Positions 16,619 through 25,265 of a DNA stretch of 64,000 nt are shown one piece after another. A model generated the notes under the pieces. The model saw nothing but the letters and a program-made list of their open reading frames with translations. It ran no database searches and was not told the origin of the DNA. The DNA comes from an uncultured Lachnospiraceae bacterium. Its GTDB lineage: Bacteria > Bacillota > Clostridia > Lachnospirales > Lachnospiraceae. Position 1 is the first letter of the stretch. Each line of letters starts with the position of its first letter. A program made the position numbers and the translations under genes. The stretch covers positions 1 through 64,000 of the forward strand of contig CAKRSV010000011.1 in NCBI GenBank assembly GCA_934401915.1, written 5' to 3'.

Positions 16619-18967
16619 TTTATTTTCCTCCTTTTCCTTTTTCTGCCCCAGCGCCTCGATAAAGTCCGGCGTCTCCGGGACCGTTCTCTTTTTATCTTTT
16701 CTGGTCGAATGAACGTCGAACAGGTTCAGTCTGAGCGCATTCGTCACAACGCAGAAGCTGGAGAGGCTCATCGCCGCCGCCGCGAACATCGGATTCAGGC
16801 TGAGTCCGAACGCCGGTATCAGAACGCCCGCCGCAAGTGGGATCCCGATACAGTTGTAGAAAAATGCCCAGAACAGATTTTCATGGATATTTTTCAGCGT
16901 CTGTCTGGAAAGCCGGATCGCTGAGGCCACATCCATCAGGCTTGATCTCATCAGCACAACGTCCGCCGCATCCAGCGCCACGTCGGCTCCTGCTCCGATA
17001 GCGATGCCCACATCAGCTCTCGTCAACGCAGGCGCGTCGTTGATCCCATCGCCGACCATCGCCGTCCTTCCATGCTCCATAAGCTGTCTGACAACCTGTT
17101 CCTTGTCGCCCGGCAGCACGTCCGCGATCACGTAGGACAGTCCTGCCTGCCGTCCGATCGCACGCGCTGTGCGGTAATTGTCGCCCGTGAGCATCACGGT
17201 ACAGATTCCCATATCCTGAAGCTGGCGGATCGCCTTTTCACTGTCTGCTTTCACCACATCTGCTACCGCGATCATTCCGATGAGCCTGCCGTCATATGCA
17301 AAATAGAGAGGCGTCTTTCCTTCCGCCGCCATCGCTTCTCCGGCAGCCTGCATCTGCGGAGTCAGAAGTCCCTGCTCCTCCATCAGCGCTCCGTTGCCGC
17401 CGAGCAGGTCCTTGCCCGCCAGTTTTCCTTCTACGCCCCAGCCCGGTCTGGCAGTAAAGCCGTCGATCGCAGCCGCCCGGATCCCACACTTTTCCGCCTC
17501 CTGGCAGATTGCTCCCGCCAGCGGATGTTCACTATTCTTTTCCAGAGAGCAGGCTATCTCCAACAGGTGCTCCTCCGTCTCTGTTTCTGCCGCCTTTACA
17601 TCCGTCACGCACGGTTTTCCCTCTGTGACGGTTCCGGTCTTATCCAGCACCACATACTGCATTTTTCCTGTCTGCTCCAGAGACGTCGCGTTCTTAAAAA
17701 GGATTCCGTTCCTGGCTCCCATTCCATTGCCTACCATGATCGCCACCGGCGTAGCAAGTCCAAGCGAGCATGGGCAGCTTATGACCAGAACGCTGATCGC
17801 ATGGGAAAGCGCCTTTCCAAATCCGGCTCCTGCAAGCATCCAGACTACGCCCGTCACCAGCGCCAATGCAATGACGACCGGCACAAAAACGCCGGAAACC
17901 TTGTCTGCAATCTGCGCTACCGGTGCTTTGGTCGCAACCGCATTCTCTACCATATCGATGATCTGCTGGAGCGTCGTATCTTTTCCTACCCGCGTCGCCC
18001 GGCATGTCAGAACGCCGTTCTGGTTCAACGTCGCCGCGCTCACACGGTCGCCCGGCTGCTTGTCCACCGGAAGGCTTTCTCCGGTCAGCGCCGCCTCATC
18101 TACGGCACTGGTTCCGCTGACAACCTCTCCATCCACCGGGATACTCTCTCCCGGGCGCACCAGAAAAGTGTCTCCGGTCTGCACATCCTGCGCCGGTATC
18201 TGGATCTCTTCTCCGTTTCTCAGCACGTGCGCCGTCTTGGGCGCCAGATCCATAAGCCCCTTGATCGCGTTGGTCGTCTTTCCCTTGCTGTACGCCTCCA
18301 GCATCTTTCCGACCGTGATCAGCGTCAGGATCATCGCCGCCGACTCAAAATACATATCGTGCAGACTGTGCATCGCCATATCTGTATGCCCTTCCTGCAA
18401 ATGCGTTCCCATGCGGAACATGACCGCCGTGCTGTACACAAACGCCGCGCTGCTGCCGAGTGCCACCAGCGTATCCATGTTTGGCGCCTTGTGGAGAAGT
18501 CCCCGAAATCCGCTGATAAAAAATTTCTGGTTGATGACCATCACCATGCCGGTCAGCAAAAGCTGATACAGTGCGATCGCCCAGGGATTCTGTGCAAAGC
18601 CTTCCGGCAGATACCATCCCCACATCAGACCTCCCATCGTGACATACATAAGCGGTATGAGCAGGCACACCGAGGCGATCAGCCTGCGCCTCAGCTTCGG
18701 CGTCTCATGGTCGACAAAGGCGTCCTTGTCATGGCTTGCCTTCTCTTCTCCCTGCACTGTCGCCCCGTATCCTGCAGCCGCGACCGCTTCACAGATCCCG
18801 CTCTCCGTGGCAGGGGCGTCGTAGGTTGCCACCATGCTGTTCATCAGCAGGTTCACGCTGACGGACTCCACTCCCTTCACAGCCCGGACGGCTTTCTCCA
18901 CGTGCGCGCTGCACGCCGCGCAGGTCATCCCCGTCACATCGAATTTCTGACTTTTCATACTCCTCAC
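16412..18967 (-). CDS. copA: Copper-exporting P1B-type ATPase with C-terminal CopZ-like domain
   Basis: 851 residues. An N-terminal heavy-metal-associated domain ([10 protein letters not shown], about residues 12-18) is followed by eight membrane segments. These include the Cu-binding [11 protein letters not shown] helix, actuator TGES, phosphorylation site [15 protein letters not shown], and hinge [10 protein letters not shown]. After the last membrane pair, a linker leads to a second HMA domain at the C-terminus ([10 protein letters not shown], about residue 792). CopA exports Cu(I) from the cytoplasm. The C-terminal HMA corresponds to a free CopZ chaperone elsewhere and has its own internal start. 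The gene is 16 bp downstream of csoR and shares its copper-responsive promoter. Confidence 0.95.
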   Translation of the reverse strand: MRSMKSQKFDVTGMTCAACSAHVEKAVRAVKGVESVSVNLLMNSMVATYDAPATESGICEAVAAAGYGATVQGEEKASHDKDAFVDHETPKLRRRLIASVCLLIPLMYVTMGGLMWGWYLPEGFAQNPWAIALYQLLLTGMVMVINQKFFISGFRGLLHKAPNMDTLVALGSSAAFVYSTAVMFRMGTHLQEGHTDMAMHSLHDMYFESAAMILTLITVGKMLEAYSKGKTTNAIKGLMDLAPKTAHVLRNGEEIQIPAQDVQTGDTFLVRPGESIPVDGEVVSGTSAVDEAALTGESLPVDKQPGDRVSAATLNQNGVLTCRATRVGKDTTLQQIIDMVENAVATKAPVAQIADKVSGVFVPVVIALALVTGVVWMLAGAGFGKALSHAISVLVISCPCSLGLATPVAIMVGNGMGARNGILFKNATSLEQTGKMQYVVLDKTGTVTEGKPCVTDVKAAETETEEHLLEIACSLEKNSEHPLAGAICQEAEKCGIRAAAIDGFTARPGWGVEGKLAGKDLLGGNGALMEEQGLLTPQMQAAGEAMAAEGKTPLYFAYDGRLIGMIAVADVVKADSEKAIRQLQDMGICTVMLTGDNYRTARAIGRQAGLSYVIADVLPGDKEQVVRQLMEHGRTAMVGDGINDAPALTRADVGIAIGAGADVALDAADVVLMRSSLMDVASAIRLSRQTLKNIHENLFWAFFYNCIGIPLAAGVLIPAFGLSLNPMFAAAAMSLSSFCVVTNALRLNLFDVHSTRKDKKRTVPETPDFIEALGQKKEKEENKMTKVLHVEGMMCAHCQAHVQKALEGVEGVAKAEVDLEKKTATVTLEKEVADETLAAAVTEAGYQVVNK

Positions 18968-18983
18968 GATCCTTTCCGTCGTC

Positions 18984-19313
18984 CTACATCTTTCGGATCA
19001 GTTCCACAGCTTCTGCCATGATCCGCTGATTGCCCTTGCGGACCTCCTCAGTCACACAGGTTTCCAGGTGATCCTGAAGGATCACATAGCCAAGGCTTTT
19101 CAGCGCGCTTTCCACTGCACCGATCTGGATCAGAATATCCCCGCAGTATCGGTTGTCATCGATCATCGCTTTGATGCCGTTCATCTGGCCAATGATCCGG
19201 TTTACCCTGTTCTGCAGCTTCTTCTGCTCCTGCTCCGGCCTCGGCGTATGCTTGTGCCGGCAACAGGCGCAGACATTCTGTTCTTCTGTCTTATAGTCTT
19301 CTTCTGTTTTCAT
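18984..19313 (-). CDS. csoR: Copper-sensing repressor CsoR
   Basis: 109 residues from [11 protein letters not shown], preceded by GGGGGA; the longer open frame upstream runs through the promoter. The N-terminal tail has CACCRHKH. The all-helical core shows the CsoR fold, with [17 protein letters not shown] and the Cu(I) ligand set Cys in RYCGDIL, His in QDHLETC, and Cys four residues later. Copper binding releases CsoR from DNA. It is the first gene of the csoR-copA operon and probably represses its own promoter at 19359-19387. Confidence 0.92.
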   Translation of the reverse strand: MKTEEDYKTEEQNVCACCRHKHTPRPEQEQKKLQNRVNRIIGQMNGIKAMIDDNRYCGDILIQIGAVESALKSLGYVILQDHLETCVTEEVRKGNQRIMAEAVELIRKM

Positions 19314-19358
19314 CCGTTTATTCCCCCGTTTCCATTCTCCCCCACTTGCTTCACCCGT

Positions 19359-19387
19359 ATAATATACCCCCATAGGGTATATGTCAA
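19359..19387 (-). promoter_or_regulatory. csoR-copA promoter with CsoR-type operator in the spacer
   Basis: On the minus strand TTGACA (19382-19387) and TATTAT (19359-19364) are separated by 17 bp. The spacer is filled by the inverted repeat ATATACCC-CCATA-GGGTATAT (19362-19382), the form of CsoR operators. A repressor bound there would cover both hexamers, giving copper-induced expression of csoR and copA. Confidence 0.88.
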
Positions 19388-19434
19388 GATAAAAAATGCC
19401 TTTTTCTAAACCGCTTAGAAATCCTCTGTCACAC

Positions 19435-19471
19435 AAAAACCCCGGGCAATGGATCGCTCCACTGACCGGGG
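19435..19471 (-). terminator. Terminator of the diguanylate cyclase gene
   Basis: On the minus strand CCCCGG and CAGTGGA pair with TCCATTG and CCGGGG around a GCGA tetraloop, followed by TTTTTGTG. The hairpin is 16 bp past the stop codon and separates this transcript from the csoR promoter. Confidence 0.85.
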
Positions 19472-19487
19472 TATCATAACCTGTTTT

Positions 19488-20975
19488 TTATTTTTCTTTC
19501 TTTTCCGGCTCGATCCCTGCCCACTCGTCCTTATAGAACGCGAGCTGGTTCTTACCGCGCTTTTTCGCCTTGTAAAGTCCCTGATCGGCCGCCTTGTAAA
19601 GTGTCTCAAAATCCGCGCCGTCATGCGGGAAGATCGCCGCTCCGATACTTGCCGTCGCAGCATACTTTACATACTCGCCCGCCTGAAAGCCCTTAAAGAA
19701 GTTCTCGATCTTCTTTGCTTCCTTGCGGATCACCGTCTCATCCTCAATCCCCTTGAGGAAGATCATAAACTCATCGCCGCCGATACGCCCGATAATATCG
19801 GTCGCACGGAAGTTCGCACCGATCTGCTGTCCAAGCGAGCGAAGCACCTCGTCTCCGAACGCATGCCCCATCGTGTCATTGATCTTCTTGAAGTTATCAA
19901 TATCCAGAAGGAACATCATCGACTGCGTTTTCGGATTCTGCGCCATGTAATCTTTGATCTTTCGCTCCGTTGCCAGTTTATTGTTAAGGCCGGTCAGAAG
20001 GTCTGTATCCGCCTTATCCTCCAGCTGTTTCTTTTTCTCATTGCTGCTGATCTTCGCAACAATATTGACCACCATGACAATACAGATAAAGATAAAGATC
20101 ACCGCAATAAGCTGGATCAGCATCTGTTTTGTGCTCTGCCACTGGAGCGCGATCTGTCTGTCCGCATAGGACTTGCTCACTCCCATGACCATCTCCCAGT
20201 GATTTGCACCAAAGGGCACATAGGTCAAAAGGCTTGCTTTTCCGCCCAGATTCACCTCGGTGGTTCCCCTGGTCCCGTTCTTGATCCGGTTGCGAATCGT
20301 CCGTGAAGCCTCCAGATTGTCCTCGGAAAGACTGTCGATCACATTCATTCCCGTGTCAAAAACGTTCTTGGAGCCTGAGATCGCAAGCACATTTCCCTCT
20401 TCATCCAGAAGCATCAGATAACCGGAAGGATCCGTATCCGAAGCGGCCAGAAGTCCATCAAACTCCTGCAATGGATAATAAAGCAGAAGGTATCCATGCT
20501 CTTTTACCACCGTCTTGACAACGATAGAATCCTGATCAAGTCCCTCATCCGCCTTTGCATACGCGTACACGGTATCCGGTGCAATGACCGTCTGAAAGTA
20601 AGTCGTATCCCCAATGGATATGTCCGTGCCTGTCTGATCGTAGCCGTCGCCATTCTGATCGCAGTAGAAAGCCTTGTATGCCTGTGAACAGTTCGCTGCG
20701 ACCTCCAGTATCTGCTGTACATAATCCGCATCATCCGTTCCTTCAATCTCCAGCAGGTCTGCCAGCGGGGCAGCAATGCTCTTTACTACCGTCAGTTTTC
20801 CGTAAAAGTCGGTTCCATAGTCTTCCGTCTTGCTGACGAACTCCTTGTAGATCAATTCCGAAGCGTTCCTGCTGCTCTTATTGGAAAAGTTGAACAACAA
20901 TATCAGCACTACAACCATAAGTATGGCTGATGGGATCACCCACTGGAATGCGACTGACTTATTCTGATTTTCCAT
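19488..20975 (-). CDS. Membrane diguanylate cyclase (dCache-like sensor + GGDEF)
   Basis: 495 residues. A membrane helix at about 12-29 is followed by an extracytoplasmic ~250-residue region with Cache-type features (NCSQAYKAFYCDQNGDGYDQTG, YPLQEFDGLLAASD). A second helix near 285-305 and a C-terminal GGDEF domain complete it. The active-site GGDEF is intact, and an RATD inhibitory-site motif lies five residues before it, so it should make c-di-GMP under product control. Its start overlaps the DUF624 gene by 17 bp, so the two are co-expressed. The ligand is unknown. Confidence 0.92.
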   Translation of the reverse strand: MENQNKSVAFQWVIPSAILMVVVLILLFNFSNKSSRNASELIYKEFVSKTEDYGTDFYGKLTVVKSIAAPLADLLEIEGTDDADYVQQILEVAANCSQAYKAFYCDQNGDGYDQTGTDISIGDTTYFQTVIAPDTVYAYAKADEGLDQDSIVVKTVVKEHGYLLLYYPLQEFDGLLAASDTDPSGYLMLLDEEGNVLAISGSKNVFDTGMNVIDSLSEDNLEASRTIRNRIKNGTRGTTEVNLGGKASLLTYVPFGANHWEMVMGVSKSYADRQIALQWQSTKQMLIQLIAVIFIFICIVMVVNIVAKISSNEKKKQLEDKADTDLLTGLNNKLATERKIKDYMAQNPKTQSMMFLLDIDNFKKINDTMGHAFGDEVLRSLGQQIGANFRATDIIGRIGGDEFMIFLKGIEDETVIRKEAKKIENFFKGFQAGEYVKYAATASIGAAIFPHDGADFETLYKAADQGLYKAKKRGKNQLAFYKDEWAGIEPEKKEK

Positions 20976-21648
20976 CCTCTTCCTCTTTCCCCCCGTCCAT
21001 TGTTACAGTAAATTCCAGATCCGATGTGGTTTCCACCTCGGGTTCAAATTTCTTGAAAATTCCGCTGTAAAGCCACGCAGCGATATATGCCGGCACAGAA
21101 TAGCCGAACATAATAACAAATATGATGGAGTACGTCGAAAAATACGCGATCACCAGTGGAAGCGCATAAACCACTACCATAAGGATCGTTTTCGGCAGAT
21201 TCAAAAATGCCATCAATGCTGCATTTTTGATTGTGTTCCACACGGTATTGTCAAATCTGGCAAGCAGCGGGAAAATATACGCTACGACCATAACCGCCAG
21301 CACGGCGATCGCTATGACAGCCACGATCAGCACCTTGGGAAACTGCATCCCGGAATAACTGAAGATCAGGATATCTCCCACATATACGGCAACCACTAGG
21401 AGCACCAGAAGCCACAGGATCGTCGCCTGCTTAAAATTCCGCGCAAAGGACTTAAAAAAGCCTTTAAAAAGATAGCCTTCCTCTCCACGCACAATCTTGA
21501 GAAGCACATAGTGCATCGCCGTAAATGACGCCCCCATCGTAATGACCGGAAGGCAGCACACGATCATTAAAAGATTCAATATCAGAAGATCCCCCACGCG
21601 GTTCAGCACCCGCATAACGGGACTATCCATATCAAAAATCTTGCTCAT
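20959..21648 (-). CDS. DUF624 (YesL-like) membrane protein
   Basis: 229 residues with about five membrane helices. The family hallmark is at the N-terminus (VGDLLILNLLMIVCCLPVITMGAS), and the GEEGYLFKGFFKSFARNFKQATILW cytoplasmic loop is also typical. DUF624 genes usually accompany carbohydrate ABC transporters or two-component systems; here the partner is a diguanylate cyclase, overlapping by 17 bp. A TATAAT lies about 25 bp ahead of the start, but its -35 is unclear. Confidence 0.82.
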   Translation of the reverse strand: MSKIFDMDSPVMRVLNRVGDLLILNLLMIVCCLPVITMGASFTAMHYVLLKIVRGEEGYLFKGFFKSFARNFKQATILWLLVLLVVAVYVGDILIFSYSGMQFPKVLIVAVIAIAVLAVMVVAYIFPLLARFDNTVWNTIKNAALMAFLNLPKTILMVVVYALPLVIAYFSTYSIIFVIMFGYSVPAYIAAWLYSGIFKKFEPEVETTSDLEFTVTMDGGKEEEDGKSE

Positions 21649-21779
21649 TTATATACTCACTCCAATTCTTATGCCTAATTATAGTAAAGATTGTGCTAAA
21701 AATCTATATGTTTCGTCAAATTTTAAGATTCTTTTTTATCAAAACTATATAATTTGTCTGTTTTTTCCAAAAAACCCTT

Positions 21780-23036
21780 CTATAATTTGTATTTTTGACT
21801 GACTTGCTCGTACTTGAGATTCAGCGTCTGGTACATTTTCAGGATCTCGGCAGACTCCTTCTTCACACGGTCCATGATCGAGTCATAGAACGCCAGCAGG
21901 CAGTTCACCACCTGCTTATTCAGACGGTTCTTGTCCACCTCGTCATTCAGGACATCCATGATCTGCTCCTTACTGAGCGGCGGACGGTAGCTTCGCTTGT
22001 TGGCCATCGCGCTCACCATATCTGCGACCTGAAGGATCCGCTGCTGGTGATTCATCTGGAAGTCCCGCAGTTTCAGGGGGTATCCGCTTCCATCTCCCCT
22101 TTCATGGTGCGCCAGCGCGATAGACACCACTTCATTCTTCATGCGCTCCGACAGCTCTTTGCCGGCGATCTCCACATGCATGCGCACCTGTTCCATCTCC
22201 TCCGCCTCCAGCTTTCTGGGCGCCTCAATGATCTTCCGTGGAATCGCCAGCATTCCGATATCGTGGATGAGCGCGCCGTAATACAGGATTTCCTTATCTA
22301 ACGGCGACAGCATCATCTTATCCGCAAGCTCCTCGCAGATGCAGACCGTCGTGATCGTATCCACCACCATGGCCTCGCTGGTGAAGCCCATGCAGTACAT
22401 CAGCATTTCCAGAAATTTCTTTTTATCCTCGTTCGAATAGATCATATAATCAACGATCTGGGACAGTTCTTCTTTGTACTCCCCGCTCCGGATCTTCCCG
22501 AAGATGTCATACTTTGCCTGGCACTGATAAAATTTCTCAAGGCCGGCCGCCGACAGCTTCGTCCCCGACAGCTTCTGGAACATCCGCATATCGAACTTGT
22601 CCCCCATGGCGCTCGAGTAAATGTCCATCTTCTCAGCGATATTTATGTAGGCAGCGATCTCTTTATAGGGGTAATCCACTTTCTCAAGCTGGTCATAATC
22701 CATGTGATGATACATGATGACCTTGGCGAGATCCGGCACGGGCGACAGATAGCGGAAGAAAAGATACCCATAGATCGTATGCGCCTTGGTATCTCTGTTT
22801 TCAAAGCGCAGGACGTCATTCATCCTGCCCCGCTCCGTCTTGTAGGCGCCGATATCGTGCATCGTCGCGACCATCACGATATCCGCAAGCTCGAACTCCT
22901 CATATTTTCCCTGATCCTGAAGCATCTTGTATACAATATACGCAACTCTCGAGCCGTGATCCATCGGCCACTTGTAGATCAGCTTCAGCACGTCCCTTGT
23001 CAGAAGGTAAATATCCTTGCTCTTAATGTATTCCAT
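21780..23036 (-). CDS. Tandem HD-domain protein (HD-GYP-like)
   Basis: 418 residues from MEYIKSKDIYLL, with GAGGGGGA upstream; the longer frame has no family support. Two HD repeats are visible. The first has MDHGSRVAYIVYKML, MHDIGAYK and MYHHMDYD. The second has LIHDIGMLAIPRKI and ALAHHERGDGSGYP. The first histidine expected before the second HD is replaced (VDTITTVCICEELAD), so the second metal site may be incomplete. Such proteins commonly degrade c-di-GMP, and a diguanylate cyclase is two genes downstream. It is 25 bp downstream of a GNAT gene. Confidence 0.85.
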   Translation of the reverse strand: MEYIKSKDIYLLTRDVLKLIYKWPMDHGSRVAYIVYKMLQDQGKYEEFELADIVMVATMHDIGAYKTERGRMNDVLRFENRDTKAHTIYGYLFFRYLSPVPDLAKVIMYHHMDYDQLEKVDYPYKEIAAYINIAEKMDIYSSAMGDKFDMRMFQKLSGTKLSAAGLEKFYQCQAKYDIFGKIRSGEYKEELSQIVDYMIYSNEDKKKFLEMLMYCMGFTSEAMVVDTITTVCICEELADKMMLSPLDKEILYYGALIHDIGMLAIPRKIIEAPRKLEAEEMEQVRMHVEIAGKELSERMKNEVVSIALAHHERGDGSGYPLKLRDFQMNHQQRILQVADMVSAMANKRSYRPPLSKEQIMDVLNDEVDKNRLNKQVVNCLLAFYDSIMDRVKKESAEILKMYQTLNLKYEQVSQKYKL

Positions 23037-23061
23037 GAAATCCCCCTCATTTCCAATGGCG

Positions 23062-23532
23062 CTACAGAATAAATTCCATCGGCGTGTAGATGATCCCGTT
23101 CTTCTGCTCCTGCGGCCGCAGATCCCGGAATCCAAGTCTGTGATAAAAGCCCTCCCCGTACGGCGATGAATTCACAGTCACACGGTCTGCACCGACCTCT
23201 GTCAGAAGATAATTCTCCAGATATTCCATCAGCGCGCGCCCGACTCCCCTCCTGTGATATTTTTCATCGACAAACAAAAGAGAGATATGCGTCTTATTCC
23301 GCAGCGTGATCATTCCTATGATCTTCTTTTCCTCCAGAGCCACAAACATCTGATACATTCCCATGACGAACATGCGGTGAAGCGTCGTGTCTGTGATAAA
23401 ATCCTCAAAGCTCCTGACTCCCTCCGGCGTGTAGACATCCGCTTCGAAACGCAGGAACGTCTTCCAGGCAAGCGCCATCGCGTCGTCCCATTCATCCCGA
23501 TATGCACTTCTCACCTCAAAAAACGTTCCCAT
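23062..23532 (-). CDS. GNAT family N-acetyltransferase
   Basis: 156 residues with the acetyl-CoA fold: an N-terminal YRDEWDDAMALAWKTFLRFE, a GMITLRNKTHISLLFVDEKYHRRGVGRALMEYLEN core with the Q/RxxGxG/A pyrophosphate loop (RRGVGR), and a C-terminal NSSPYGEGFYHRLGFR with the usual GFR/GF ending. It transfers an acetyl group from acetyl-CoA to an amine; the acceptor cannot be read from sequence. It lies between the HD protein and the D-lactate dehydrogenase on the same strand. Confidence 0.87.
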   Translation of the reverse strand: MGTFFEVRSAYRDEWDDAMALAWKTFLRFEADVYTPEGVRSFEDFITDTTLHRMFVMGMYQMFVALEEKKIIGMITLRNKTHISLLFVDEKYHRRGVGRALMEYLENYLLTEVGADRVTVNSSPYGEGFYHRLGFRDLRPQEQKNGIIYTPMEFIL

Positions 23533-23595
23533 CTGCTCTATGGCTCCTTAGATACCTACATTTTAACGTATTTCAGCCGTTTTTACAATCACTTC

Positions 23596-24588
23596 TCACG
23601 ATGACGCCTCCGCGCCGACCCGATTGACCAGTGGCAGTCCGTTTTCCAGCGCATACGCATTTTCGAGCGTCACTTTGGCGATCGCCTGCATTGCTTCTTT
23701 TGTGAAAAAGCCCATATGCGAGGTGATCAGCACGTTGGGAAACGTCATCAGCCTTGCCAGATTTTCGTCGCGGATGATCTCGTTGGATTTGTCCTCGTAG
23801 AAAATTCCTTCCTCTTCCTCGTAGACATCCAGCCCGACGCCTCCAAAGCGCCCCTCCACAAGTCCCTCGATGAGCGCATCCGTATCGATCAGTCCGCCCC
23901 GGGAGGTGTTGACCAGATATACGCCCTTTTTCATGCGCTGTATGGCGTTCCGGTCGATCATATGCTTTGTCTCGGAAGTGAGCGGACAGTGCAGCGAGAT
24001 AATATCTGCCTGCGAGATCAGCTCCTCCAGGGAAACATACTCCGCTTCAAGCTGATCGTTCGGATACGGATCATAGGCAAGCACGTTCATGCCAAAGCCG
24101 TTACAGATACGGATCATCGCCTGCCCGATCTTTCCGGTTCCGACGATCCCCGCCGTCTTTTGGTAAAAATCCACGCCCATCAGACCGTTCAGGCTCATGT
24201 TGAAGTCTCTGGTTCTTGTGTACGCCTTGTGGGTGTAGCGGTTGACCGTCAGAAGCAGCGCCATGGAAAGCTCGGCGACCGCCTCTGGTGAATAGCTCGG
24301 CACGCGGAGCACATGGATCTTATCCTCCGCCGCCTTCACATCCACATGGTTGAAGCCGGCGCTCCGCAAAAGGATTCCCTTCACCTTCATCTCGTAAAGC
24401 TGCTCTACCATCGCCGCATTGACGTAATCGTTTACGAAAATACAGACGGCGTCGTATCCCTTTGCCAGAAAGACCGTTTCCTCCTCAAACGGGACGTCAT
24501 AAAAACGGATATCAAACCCGTAGCTCTTTGCCATCGGTTCAAACCATATCCTGTCATATGGTTTGGTACTGAAAAATGCGATCTTCAT
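23596..24588 (-). CDS. D-lactate dehydrogenase / D-2-hydroxyacid dehydrogenase
   Basis: 330 residues. The NAD-binding fold shows VGTGKIGQAMIRICNGFGMNVLAYD. The catalytic Arg is in NTSRGGLID, Glu in LDVYEEEEG and His in ITSHMGFFT, the pattern of fermentative D-lactate dehydrogenases (pyruvate to D-lactate with NADH). The ATG at 24588 has an AGGAGG-type site that sits inside a long inverted repeat (24596-24663). It follows a secreted-protein gene by about 100 bp. Confidence 0.9.
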   Translation of the reverse strand: MKIAFFSTKPYDRIWFEPMAKSYGFDIRFYDVPFEEETVFLAKGYDAVCIFVNDYVNAAMVEQLYEMKVKGILLRSAGFNHVDVKAAEDKIHVLRVPSYSPEAVAELSMALLLTVNRYTHKAYTRTRDFNMSLNGLMGVDFYQKTAGIVGTGKIGQAMIRICNGFGMNVLAYDPYPNDQLEAEYVSLEELISQADIISLHCPLTSETKHMIDRNAIQRMKKGVYLVNTSRGGLIDTDALIEGLVEGRFGGVGLDVYEEEEGIFYEDKSNEIIRDENLARLMTFPNVLITSHMGFFTKEAMQAIAKVTLENAYALENGLPLVNRVGAEASS

Positions 24589-24595
24589 ATAAAAA

Positions 24596-24663
24596 TTCCT
24601 CCACAGATCCTAATATAGCTACATACAAATACCACTGCTACATTAGTATAATCCGTGGAGGAA
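24596..24663 (-). promoter_or_regulatory. Long inverted repeat over the lactate dehydrogenase ribosome-binding site
   Basis: On the minus strand TTCCTCCACGG pairs with CTGTGGAGGAA (11 bp, one G-U) and, inside it, CTAATGTAGC pairs with GCTATATTAG (10 bp, one G-U). The outer 3' arm is the GGAGG ribosome-binding site of the dehydrogenase, and it is followed by UUUUU just before the AUG. It could act as a terminator of the upstream gene, as an attenuator, or as a translation-blocking hairpin. A TATACT inside it could alternatively be a -10 element. Confidence 0.6.
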
Positions 24664-24689
24664 AAAACATTCATATATCGGAATGAAAA

Positions 24690-25220
24690 TCATCCCTTTG
24701 AAAACAAGTCCTGAAAGAAATTCGATACCGCTTTTTTCATATTCTGGAAAAAGTTGTCTGTGGCGCTTTTGACCGCGCTTTCTACCGCGTCGTTGATCGC
24801 TTCGTTCGCCTCCTGCACCACCTCTTCGCCGTACTTCTGATACAGCTTCTTTGCCTGCTTCAGCATCTCGTCCGTGCTGATCCCCAGCCCGTCCATCTTC
24901 TGAAGCGCCTTCACGATGCGCCCGCGCTCTTTCTCGTCAAAGGTGGTGTCGAACTCTTCCTCCGCCTCGTCGATCGCGCGGTTGATGCTTTCCTCGTTCC
25001 CGAGATCCACATCTCCTCCCGACGCCTTATCGATCAGCCACTTGATCACAGCCTCTGCGTCGTCGTTCTGCGGATCCGCGCTGTCGCCCGAAATGTCGCT
25101 TTGCTGCGTCTCCTCCGTATCCTGCGGCGTTCCTGCCGCCGGAGCGAAGCCGCACGCAAGTGCCAGCACCGCCACCGTTCCTGCCAGTATCAGTTTTCTT
25201 CTCAGCTTACCTAAAATCAT
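24690..25220 (-). CDS. Secreted or lipid-anchored helical protein, function unknown
   Basis: 176 residues from MILGKLRRKLILAG (in-frame starts a few codons upstream are possible). The N-terminus is a signal peptide ending LALACGFAPAAG; the Cys could be lipidated although the -3 residue is not ideal. The mature part begins with an acidic, disordered stretch (TPQDTEETQQSDISGDSADP). Several amphipathic helices follow (IKWLIDKASGGDVDLG, MLKQAKKLYQKYGEEVVQEA), ending with an aromatic-rich NFFQNMKKAVSNFFQDLF. I do not recognise the family. It lies 45 bp downstream of the alpha/beta hydrolase gene. Confidence 0.6.
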   Translation of the reverse strand: MILGKLRRKLILAGTVAVLALACGFAPAAGTPQDTEETQQSDISGDSADPQNDDAEAVIKWLIDKASGGDVDLGNEESINRAIDEAEEEFDTTFDEKERGRIVKALQKMDGLGISTDEMLKQAKKLYQKYGEEVVQEANEAINDAVESAVKSATDNFFQNMKKAVSNFFQDLFSKG

Positions 25221-25265
25221 AATTCCTTCCATTCCCGGACGCTTCCTGATACCGGAACCGCTCAC

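Noticed and set aside
17072..19021. A 649-codon open frame on the plus strand opposite copA
   Set aside because: It mirrors copA codon structure, has low-complexity Arg/His-rich translation, no ribosome-binding site and no family motif. The copA frame has every P-type ATPase motif.
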